NCBI RefSeq assembly: GCF_040649515.1
Contig: NZ_JBEZFP010000069.1
Coordinates: 1-46,398, forward strand
Direction: 5' to 3'
Origin: Yinghuangia elevatio
Lineage (GTDB): Bacteria; Actinomycetota; Actinomycetes; Streptomycetales; Streptomycetaceae
DNA: 46,398 nt
Below are positions 32,533 through 39,624 of the stretch, one piece after another; the stretch's first letter is position 1; each line of letters opens with the position of its first letter. The translations under genes were made by a program, and so were the position numbers. Below the pieces are notes generated by a model that saw nothing but the letters and a program-made list of their open reading frames with translations, had not been told where the DNA came from and did not search any database.

Positions 32533-34206
32533 ATGGACACGCCCGATCACGCGCTGACCGCCGCCGGACCCTCCGGCGGCGGTACGGTGCGGGCGCTGCG
32601 GGCGTTCCTCGCGAAGCCGCGCAACCGGATCGTGGTGCTCGGCCTGCTGTTCGCCGGATGCTGGATCACCGCCGCGGTCAAGATGAGCGACGTGACCGGC
32701 CTCGACGGCCTCGCGGTCGGCATACCGCTCGCGGCGGCCCCCGTACCGCTGGTGGTCGGCGCGTTCCTGCTGCTCGCCCGGGCCCGACCGCAGCCGTGGC
32801 AGCACCTGGCCTTCGCGCTGTCGTGGGGGGCGGGCGCGGGCGCACTCGCGGCCCTGTACGCCAACTCGTGGTCGATCGACGCGATCGTCGACCGCTCCGG
32901 CGAGTACCAGGGCGAACTGCTCGGGCTCACCGTCGTCGCGCCGTTCGTCGAGGAACTGGCCAAGGGCGCCGCGGTCCTGCTCCTGCTGCTGTTCCGCCGC
33001 CCGTGGTTCCGCGGCCCGCTGGACGGACTGGTCCTCGCCGCCACCACGGCCGCGGGGTTCGCGTTCACCGAGAACGTCCTGTACTTCGGCCGGGCCTTCG
33101 GCGAGGGCAGCGACGAGGGCGACGCCGCCGCGCAGACCGCCGCGATCTTCCTGGGCCGGGCGATCCTCACGCCGTTCGCGCACCCGCTGTTCACCGCCGC
33201 GACCGGCCTCGCCCTCGGCATCGCGGTGCTCCTGCGGAACCGCTCGCGGGCGGTTCTCGTGGCCCTCGGCGGCTATCTGGTGGCCGTCGGCCTGCACTCC
33301 GCGTGGAACGGCTCGGCGTGGAAGACCACGGTCGACGACGAGCCCGCGATCATGCTGTCCGTCTACTTCCTGGTCATGGCACCGCTGCTCGCAGGCGTGT
33401 TCGTGACCGGCCACAAGCTGCGCGGCGCGCAACTGGACGCGGTCCGGACCCAACTGCCGCACTACGTCGGGGCGGGCTGGTTCAGCTGGAACGAGCCGTA
33501 CGTGCTCGGCTCGGTCGCCGACCGCAACCGCCAGCGCCGCGCCGCCCTCGCGCTGTACGGGAAACCGGGCGAGCGCGCCGCACGGCAATACCACTGGAAC
33601 GCCACCGCGTTGGCCGAGCTGCGGCGGAGCGCGGTCCGGGGCGGCGTCACCGCGGAGGAGTTCACCCCGCAGGAACGGGTGTTCCTCGACCGGTTGTGGG
33701 AGCTGCGCCACGCGCTCGGCGAGGTGCCGGAGCGCACGATGCCGACGCCGCGCTGGGGGCCGATGCCCACATACGGCTGGACGCAGGCGGCGGCGTGGCC
33801 GCAGTACGGCCCGGCGGGGGTCCCGCAAGCTGCCGGGCCGCCGTACGCGGCGAACCCGTATGCGGCCCCCGCGCCCGCGGCGGCGTTCGCGGCGCATCAG
33901 TACGGCGGCGCCTATCCGTATTCAGCGCACCCTTACTCGGCGCACCCTTATTCGGCACAGCTGTACCCGGCACATCTGTACGCGGCAAATCCCTACACCG
34001 CGCACCCCTACGCCGCGCATCTGTACGCCCCCGCCCACGCGTACGCCGCCGTCCCCCACGCGGGCGCCGCGCACGCCGTCGTCCCGCCCGGCTGGAGCGT
34101 CCGGCCGCCGCTGGCCGCGGACTCACAGCCCGCCGCACCGAACCCCGTGGACGCGGTCCCACCGAAGCCTTCGGCGGCCCCCGCAAGCGAGCCCACGGGC
34201 GGCTGA
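32533..34206 (+). CDS. PrsW-family intramembrane metalloprotease with repeat tail
   Basis: 557 aa. Residues 30-260 hold about seven membrane helices and the protease motifs: E140-E141-x2-K144 (VEELAKG), F-x-F-T-E180-N181, H217 (FAHPLF) and H255 (LHSAWNG). Bacillus PrsW cuts an anti-sigma factor to release an ECF sigma factor. Residues ~300-390 are a soluble domain (FTPQERVFLDRLWELR). The last ~150 residues are low complexity and include eight 5-residue repeats. No SD is visible before ATG 32533. No anti-sigma partner is adjacent. Confidence 0.9.
   Translation: MDTPDHALTAAGPSGGGTVRALRAFLAKPRNRIVVLGLLFAGCWITAAVKMSDVTGLDGLAVGIPLAAAPVPLVVGAFLLLARARPQPWQHLAFALSWGAGAGALAALYANSWSIDAIVDRSGEYQGELLGLTVVAPFVEELAKGAAVLLLLLFRRPWFRGPLDGLVLAATTAAGFAFTENVLYFGRAFGEGSDEGDAAAQTAAIFLGRAILTPFAHPLFTAATGLALGIAVLLRNRSRAVLVALGGYLVAVGLHSAWNGSAWKTTVDDEPAIMLSVYFLVMAPLLAGVFVTGHKLRGAQLDAVRTQLPHYVGAGWFSWNEPYVLGSVADRNRQRRAALALYGKPGERAARQYHWNATALAELRRSAVRGGVTAEEFTPQERVFLDRLWELRHALGEVPERTMPTPRWGPMPTYGWTQAAAWPQYGPAGVPQAAGPPYAANPYAAPAPAAAFAAHQYGGAYPYSAHPYSAHPYSAQLYPAHLYAANPYTAHPYAAHLYAPAHAYAAVPHAGAAHAVVPPGWSVRPPLAADSQPAAPNPVDAVPPKPSAAPASEPTGG
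33916..34035 (+). repeat. Eight 15-bp coding repeats, [PL]Y[SPAT]A[HQN]
   Basis: Within the PrsW C-terminus the pentapeptides run PYSAH, PYSAH, PYSAQ, LYPAH, LYAAN, PYTAH, PYAAH, LYAPA in frame without gaps. The first two or three copies are nearly identical at DNA level, pointing to recent tandem duplication. Confidence 0.9.
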
Positions 34207-34333
34207 ACCGCCGCCCGCACCGCCCCCGCGTACCGCGCACGGCACCAAACGCGGGTCCGTCCGCCGCAGACCCGGGCGCGTGGGACTATGGTCCCCGCCC
34301 GCGCCCGCCTGTGGGCCCGACTGGAGAATGCCC

Positions 34334-34822
34334 GTGCACATCAGCGTCAACTACATCCCGAGCGAGCGCGACATCGCCGACGGGGTCATCGCGTTCCGCC
34401 GCGGCCTGTTCCGCGGTCTGACCGTGGGCGGCGCGATTCTGCTGGCGGCGGGTCTGGTGGTGCTGCTGATGGGCGCGCTGGACGGCGGGGTCGCCTTCTG
34501 GCCCTTCATCTTCCTGGCCTTCGGTGCGGCGATGCTGGGCCTGCGCCTGTGGGCGCCGCTGCAGGCGGCCCGGCAGAACCGGCACATGCACAGCGACGTG
34601 TGCGAGGTGACGTTGACCGACGAGGTGTACCGGTCGGCGATAGGGGCCAATCGCGCGGAGATCCCGTGGAGCACCTTCCGCAAGCTGCGGTCGGTGGACG
34701 AGCAGTGGATCTTCGAGTTCAATCCGGCGCAGGCGATCATGGTGCCGCACCGGATCTTCAGCGCCGAGCAGAACGCCGAGATCGGCGGCTTCCTGCGCGA
34801 GCGCGGCCTGACCCGGCGCTGA
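34334..34822 (+). CDS. YcxB-like membrane protein
   Basis: 162 aa. Two membrane helices near residues 25-50 and 55-72 (TVGGAILLAAGLVVLLMG, FWPFIFLAFGAAMLGLRLW), then a C-terminal domain with the YcxB-like pattern: EVTLTDEVYRSAIGANRAEIPWSTFRKLRSVDEQWIFEFN ... MVPHRIFS. GTG 34334 suits the GGAG at 34323-34326 (7-nt spacing); ATG 34328 is too close. Function of the family is unknown. It converges on the next small membrane gene. Confidence 0.8.
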   Translation: MHISVNYIPSERDIADGVIAFRRGLFRGLTVGGAILLAAGLVVLLMGALDGGVAFWPFIFLAFGAAMLGLRLWAPLQAARQNRHMHSDVCEVTLTDEVYRSAIGANRAEIPWSTFRKLRSVDEQWIFEFNPAQAIMVPHRIFSAEQNAEIGGFLRERGLTRR

Positions 34823-34823
34823 C

Positions 34824-34846
34824 TCGGGGCCGACGCCCGGCCCCGA
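34824..34846. terminator. Hairpin between convergent genes
   Basis: TCGGGGCCG (34824-34832), loop ACGCC, CGGCCCCGA (34838-34846), a perfect 9-bp stem just after the YcxB-like stop. Short repeats of GACCCG follow (34860-34885). Confidence 0.65.
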
Positions 34847-34909
34847 CCGAGCACATCCGACCCGGACCCGACCCGGACCCGAATCCGGCCCGGCGCCGAC
34901 GCGGCTGCG

Positions 34910-35209
34910 TCAGCGCCGGTCGATCGGGCGTACCGCGTAGTCCCCACGCGCCCGTTCGCGCCGCTCACGGTCCATCTGCCGCGCGATGACGACCTCCAGC
35001 GCGCTCCAGCCGCAGGCGAGCAGGAAGAGCGCGGCGAACACCAGCGCGACGACCCACAGCCACGAATGCGCGATCACGGCGAACGCCGCGACCATCACGG
35101 CGACTATCGTCATCGCGAAGAACACGAAGGTCAGCGCCGCGGCGTCGCCCGCCCGTTCCGAGAGTCGGTTCCGCCCCACCGGCCGCCCCCTCCCACTTCG
35201 CATCCACAC
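34910..35209 (-). CDS. Small membrane protein of unknown function
   Basis: 99 aa from GTG 35209 (ATG 35203 is an alternative). Two hydrophobic helices at ~27-48 and 50-72 (FVFFAMTIVAVMVAAFAVIA, WLWVVALVFAALFLLACGW) with basic ends (RLSERAG; RQMDRERRERARG). No motif identifies it. Codon use is normal for the region. Confidence 0.65.
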   Translation of the reverse strand: MWMRSGRGRPVGRNRLSERAGDAAALTFVFFAMTIVAVMVAAFAVIAHSWLWVVALVFAALFLLACGWSALEVVIARQMDRERRERARGDYAVRPIDRR

Positions 35210-35260
35210 CCTTTAGGGGTAGATGCCCGGGAAGCGCGCGGCCATACGCGCGCGGGCGCC

Positions 35261-36049
35261 TCACGGCTCCAGTACGACTCCCGAGGTCACGTGCGTGACG
35301 GTGCCCGTCATGCCGCGCGAGCGCGGCGACGCGAGGAAGAGCACGGCCTCGGCGATGTCCTCCGGCTGCGTGATGCGCCGCAGCGCGGCGCTCGACGCGA
35401 ACTCCGTGCGGACCTCGTCCGCCGTCAGGCCGCGGCGTTCCGCGACCTCCTCCAGGTACTTGGCGAGCTTCGCGTTGTCGGTGTAGCCCGCGACCACGAC
35501 GTTGACCCGGATGTTGTCGCGGCCCACTTCGCGCGCCATGGTGGCCGAGGCGATCTCCATGGCCATCTTGGTCGACGCGTACGCCGCCATGTACGGCAGC
35601 TTCATGCGCGGCGCCTCCGTGCTGATCTGCACGATCGACCCGCCGCCCACCGCCCGCATGTGCGGCAGCGCGGCCCGGCTCACCTCCAGAACGCCCAGCA
35701 CGTTGACGTCGAACGCCCGCCGGTACTCGTCACGGTCCAGGTCCTCCACGCGGCCGGACGGGTTGTAGGTGGCGACGTTGACCACGACGTCCACCCGCCC
35801 GAGCCCGTCCGCGGCCGCGCCGACGAGCGCGTGGCACGCGTCGCGGTCGGCGATGTCGGTCGGTACGGCGAGCACCTTGCGGCCGGTCTGCGCCGCGACC
35901 CGGTCGGCGAGTTCGCGCAGCGGTTCGGCGCGTCGCGCGCCGAGCACGAGGTCGGCTCCCTCGCCCGCGAGGGCCAGCGCGGTGGACAGCCCGATCCCCT
36001 CGCCCGCGCCGGCCACCACCGCGACCCGTCCGTCCAGGCTCCCGCTCAT
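35261..36049 (-). CDS. Short-chain dehydrogenase/reductase
   Basis: 262 aa classical SDR. Cofactor motif GAGEGIG at 14-20, NVAT in place of NNAG at 91-94, catalytic Ser143, Tyr157, Lys161 (YASTK). ATG 36049 (MSGSLDG) is used; the preceding frame has no domain. Divergent to a SnoaL-like gene, with a spaced palindrome between them; such SDR/SnoaL pairs often act on polyketide, steroid or aromatic ring substrates, but the substrate is not evident here. Confidence 0.9.
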   Translation of the reverse strand: MSGSLDGRVAVVAGAGEGIGLSTALALAGEGADLVLGARRAEPLRELADRVAAQTGRKVLAVPTDIADRDACHALVGAAADGLGRVDVVVNVATYNPSGRVEDLDRDEYRRAFDVNVLGVLEVSRAALPHMRAVGGGSIVQISTEAPRMKLPYMAAYASTKMAMEIASATMAREVGRDNIRVNVVVAGYTDNAKLAKYLEEVAERRGLTADEVRTEFASSAALRRITQPEDIAEAVLFLASPRSRGMTGTVTHVTSGVVLEP

Positions 36050-36122
36050 CGACGCCACCCTCTTCCGCGCGTAAGACCGCGCATACATCCGCACATGCCC
36101 CCGGCACACACCCGCGGATACT

Positions 36123-36150
36123 TTCCTTGCCCTTATCGGGTATCAAGGAA
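36123..36150. promoter_or_regulatory. Spaced inverted repeat between divergent SDR and SnoaL genes
   Basis: TTCCTTG (36123-36129), 14-nt spacer containing CCC-TTATC-GGG, CAAGGAA (36144-36150). The arm centres are two helical turns apart, in the AT-richer centre of the divergent region, as for a dimer-binding operator. The regulator is unknown; no regulator gene is adjacent. Confidence 0.55.
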
Positions 36151-36198
36151 CTGACGGATCATCAAGATCAGCCCACCGGGACACGGAGCGGAGACGGC

Positions 36199-36753
36199 AT
36201 GGACGAGGGCGCGATGCGGGACGTGGGCAGGCTCCTGGCGTACGAGGAGATCCGCCAGTTGGCCGCGCGCTACGCACTCGCCGTCGACAGCAGGGACCTC
36301 GACGGGTTGTGCGCGTTGTTCGTCGACGACGTCCGCGTCACGCGCGACACTTCCGGGCGGGAGGCCCTGCGTGCGTCCTTCGCCGACCAGTTGCGTCCGC
36401 TCGGGGTGACCATCCTCAACGTGGGCACGCACGTCATCGACCTGCTGGACGAGGACCACGCGACCGGCCACGTCTACTGCAAGGGCGAGATCCAGGAGGG
36501 TCCGCGCTGGATCCACCAGGCGATCCTCTACCGCGACGTGTACGAGCGGCGCGGCGGGCGCTGGTACTTCGTGCGCCGCCGCCACGATCTCTGGTACGGC
36601 GCCGACGTCGGGGCGAACCCGATCGGACTGCCGCCCGCGAACTGGCCCGAGCGGTCGTACGGTTCGGGCACTGTCCCCAGCCTGTGGAAAACCTGGCAGG
36701 AGTTCACCGACCCCGAGGGCAACAAGGCGGGCGAAAACGGAGAAATGCCTTAG
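36199..36753 (+). CDS. SnoaL-like NTF2-fold protein
   Basis: 184 aa. Opens with the usual SnoaL_4 helix (LAYEEIRQLAARYALAVDSRDLDGLCALFVDDVRV) and continues with the cone-shaped beta sheet (ATGHVYCKGEIQEG, WIHQAILYRDVYERRGGRWYFVRRRHDLWYG). Members are cyclases, dehydratases or isomerases or only bind ligands; catalytic residues cannot be assigned by eye. ATG 36199 with GGAG 5 nt upstream; ATG 36214 is an alternative. Divergent from the SDR gene. Confidence 0.85.
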   Translation: MDEGAMRDVGRLLAYEEIRQLAARYALAVDSRDLDGLCALFVDDVRVTRDTSGREALRASFADQLRPLGVTILNVGTHVIDLLDEDHATGHVYCKGEIQEGPRWIHQAILYRDVYERRGGRWYFVRRRHDLWYGADVGANPIGLPPANWPERSYGSGTVPSLWKTWQEFTDPEGNKAGENGEMP

Positions 36754-36852
36754 CCCTTCGGCGTAACCCCTATCGGCTGGTATACGTATGAGACTCATGG
36801 AACCGGCCGTATGGGTGCCGGCTTCCTGACTCGGCAACCAGAGGGGCAGCAC

Positions 36853-37275
36853 GTGATCCGGTACCGACTCCGGGTGGACTTCTATCAGGACGTCCCGGAG
36901 GACCGGCCCCCGACGGGGTACGTGGGTTCGCTGCTGTCCGGCGACTTCGCGGGGCCCGCGCTGCCGCGCGGCGGCGACTCGATCTCCGCGATACCGCTGG
37001 GCGGCGCGTACGTCGGCCCGTGGACAGGCGGTCCGTACATGCTCGTGCACCGCGTCGAGCACCACCCGGTGCCGGTCGACCTGGACGGCCACATAGTGGA
37101 GTGGTGGGAGCAGTACCCGCACCCGTCGGTGCACGTCGTGGTGCGCGCGGAGTGGCCCGACGAGGAGAAGTCCGAGCACGAGCTCATGAACGTCTACGAG
37201 GCGCAGGGCTGGAGTTCGTTCCCGGCGGGACCGGACAACCCGTTCGTGGCGACCACCGACGTCGCGGTGTTCTGA
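36853..37275 (+). CDS. Protein of unknown function
   Basis: 140 aa from GTG 36853, chosen for the GAGGGG SD (36841-36846) 6 nt upstream; the longer frame to 36811 has no SD. Soluble, acidic, rich in Pro, Trp and Tyr, no signal or membrane helix, predicted mainly beta (HIVEWWEQYPHPSVHVVVRAEW, PGPDNPF). No family recognised. It converges on the kinase gene. Confidence 0.65.
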   Translation: MIRYRLRVDFYQDVPEDRPPTGYVGSLLSGDFAGPALPRGGDSISAIPLGGAYVGPWTGGPYMLVHRVEHHPVPVDLDGHIVEWWEQYPHPSVHVVVRAEWPDEEKSEHELMNVYEAQGWSSFPAGPDNPFVATTDVAVF

Positions 37276-37325
37276 CCCGGCACCGACCCGTCTGGACCGG
37301 TCCTGGGGCACCTGACCCGGTTTCC

Positions 37326-37353
37326 GGCGGCCCGCCGCGGCCCGAAGGCCGCC
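37326..37353. terminator. Weak hairpin between convergent genes
   Basis: GGCGGCC (37326-37332) and GGCCGCC (37347-37353), 7-bp stem with 14-nt loop, just beyond the kinase stop on the minus strand. No T tract; modest support. Confidence 0.35.
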
Positions 37354-37361
37354 TGCGCGGA

Positions 37362-39491
37362 CTACGGAGCCTTGTAGCTCTTCTTGTCCATCGTCGTGAC
37401 CAGCTGCTTGACGACCGCGTCGTAGGTCTTCGGCAGCCCGCCGGTGCTGAACGAGATCTTCGACTGCGGCAGCCACCAGACCTGCGGCTCGATCGACGTG
37501 CCGTCGGTGCAAGGGACGGTGTAGCGCGCGTACTCGTACGTCAGCGCCCCGAGCTTCTGGAACTTGCGGCCCGTGGTCTTCGGCTTCGGCCCCGTGGCGC
37601 CCGGCGCGAGCGAAGGGCACCACGCCGCGGGCGCGCCCAGCGTCCAGCCCGCCGGGTCGTCGAGGGCCACCTTGCGGTCCTGGCTCTCGCCGACCCATAC
37701 GCGCAGTCCGCCGCGCAGGCAGTCGGTGCGCACCTCGACGGGCAGTTCCAAGGGAGCCACGCACACCGTGGCGGGGCCGTTCGGCCGGGCGTCCCATCCG
37801 GCGGGGATGGTCAGTTTGAGTCCGGACAGGTCGAACACACCCGGGCCGACGAGAGTGCCCGGCGGCGGGGTGTCCGGTTTCGCCGCCGGCGGCGCGGGCG
37901 GCTTGTCCTTTTCGTCGCCGCCGATCGCGGCGACCGCCGCGACCACGCCGACGATGGCGGCCACGACCGCCGCCGCGGCGATCAGCGGCTTGCGGTGCCG
38001 GGCGAAGACGCTGCCCGCACTCTCACCCGTGCCGCCGTCACCGTCGGCGCCGCCACGCCCGCGACGCCGACCGGACGCTCCGCCGGTTCCGCCGCCGTCG
38101 GCGAACAGGCCCGCCAGCGAGTCGCCGACGACCGTGTCGTTTTCGTTGGTCCCGGGCCTGTGCGGTGTCCCGGACGCGTACCCGGGAGCGGCGCCGAAGG
38201 CGGCGTCGCCGTACGGCGCGTACCCGGCGGGTGCCGTACCCGGGCCGGGGGGCATCGGCGGCGGAGTCGGCGGGAGCGGCGGCACCGAGCCGACCGGCCC
38301 CCGCGGTTGCGGGACGCCCGGCGGCGGCACCGGGAGCGGCGCGGGGACGGTGGCCCCGTCCGCCATTCCGCCCGGCTGCTGCCCGAAACCGGGCCCCTGA
38401 GTCTGCCCTTGGGAAAAGTCCTGTCCGAGCTCCGGTGCGGGAGCGGCCGCATGGCGTCCGGCCCGGCGCCTGCCGGTACCAGGTGCGGAGATGCCGGATG
38501 CGGAGGCGCCGGGTGCGGGGGGACCGGGCGGCGCCGGTGGGGCCGCGGGGCCCCCGTCGGAGGCCCAACCCCCCTCGATGGCCGGGGCCTTCCAGTGCAG
38601 GTTGATCAGCGACGTGGCGTCCGAGACCGGGTCGGCCGCCGGTGCGCCCGCCCCGAGCGCGCCGCGCCAGGTGCCGGTGACCGTCTCCAGCACCTGGTGG
38701 GCGGACGGCCTGCGCAGCGGGTCCTTGTCCGCGCTCCAGTCCACGATGCCGCGCAGCGCGTTCGGGACACCGGCCGTGTCCGCGTCGTCCTGGAGCACGC
38801 GCAGCGCGACCACTTCGGGGGCGCCGGTGCCGAAGGGTATGACGCCGGTCGAGGCGTACGCGACCATCATCGCCCAGGCGTAGACGTCGGCCGCCGGCGT
38901 GCTGTTCTGTCCCTTGAACCGCTCCGGGCTCATCCACGCCGGCGAGCCGATCATCATGCCGGTGCGGGTGAGCCCGCTGTCCTCCATCGACCGGGCGATG
39001 CCCAGGTCGAGCACGCGCGGTCCGGCCGGCGAGCACACGACGTTCTGCGGCTTGAGGTCGCGGTGCACGATGCCGACGCCGTGCAGGGCGACCAGGGCCT
39101 CGGCCAGTCCGGCGGCCAGCGCGAAGAGTTCGTCGCCGGCCATCGGGCCTTGGCGCTCGACGCGTTCCTGGAGGGTCGGGCCGGGCACGTACTCGCAGGC
39201 GAACCACGGTTGCGGGGCGTCCACATCGGCGTCGAGCACCGGTGTCGTGCAGGTGCCCTGCACGCGGCGGAGCAGGGCGACCTCGCGGCTGAAGCGGGCG
39301 CGGAACTCGCGGTCGTCGGAGAACTGCGCGTGCACGATCTTGATGGCGACGCGCCGTTCGTAGTGGTCGAGCCCGGCGTACACCGAGCCCATGCCACCCG
39401 ATCCGAGCCGGCCTATCAGCCGGTACGGCCCGACCGCCCGCGGATCCGCTTCTCCGAGCGGCCGTATCCCCGCACCGGCTTCGGCTGCCAT
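37362..39491 (-). CDS. Membrane Ser/Thr protein kinase (PknB-like)
   Basis: 709 aa from ATG 39491 (GGAGG upstream). Kinase domain ~22-285: glycine loop GSGGMG 30-35, Lys51, Glu70, HRDLKPQN 143-150. The metal loop is DLG (162-164) in place of DFG, a variant common in actinomycete kinases. Residues ~300-515 are a long Pro/Gly/Ala linker, then one membrane helix (LIAAAAVVAAIVGVVAAVAAIGG) and a ~180-residue outer domain with several Cys (TVCVAPLEL, TDCLRGG, AAWCPS, TVPCTDG) that probably forms disulfides. It contains no PASTA repeats, so the sensed signal differs from PknB. Confidence 0.92.
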   Translation of the reverse strand: MAAEAGAGIRPLGEADPRAVGPYRLIGRLGSGGMGSVYAGLDHYERRVAIKIVHAQFSDDREFRARFSREVALLRRVQGTCTTPVLDADVDAPQPWFACEYVPGPTLQERVERQGPMAGDELFALAAGLAEALVALHGVGIVHRDLKPQNVVCSPAGPRVLDLGIARSMEDSGLTRTGMMIGSPAWMSPERFKGQNSTPAADVYAWAMMVAYASTGVIPFGTGAPEVVALRVLQDDADTAGVPNALRGIVDWSADKDPLRRPSAHQVLETVTGTWRGALGAGAPAADPVSDATSLINLHWKAPAIEGGWASDGGPAAPPAPPGPPAPGASASGISAPGTGRRRAGRHAAAPAPELGQDFSQGQTQGPGFGQQPGGMADGATVPAPLPVPPPGVPQPRGPVGSVPPLPPTPPPMPPGPGTAPAGYAPYGDAAFGAAPGYASGTPHRPGTNENDTVVGDSLAGLFADGGGTGGASGRRRGRGGADGDGGTGESAGSVFARHRKPLIAAAAVVAAIVGVVAAVAAIGGDEKDKPPAPPAAKPDTPPPGTLVGPGVFDLSGLKLTIPAGWDARPNGPATVCVAPLELPVEVRTDCLRGGLRVWVGESQDRKVALDDPAGWTLGAPAAWCPSLAPGATGPKPKTTGRKFQKLGALTYEYARYTVPCTDGTSIEPQVWWLPQSKISFSTGGLPKTYDAVVKQLVTTMDKKSYKAP

Positions 39492-39624
39492 ACCGCCTCC
39501 GCGCACTCACTCGCCGGAGGCGGCCCCGAGCGCCCGCCTCCTCGTCCGGGGCATCCTCTCACCCTGCCCACTGGCGATGACACGTCGTCAGAGCGCCCGC
39601 GGTTCCCGGCTGTCGGGTCCGGCT

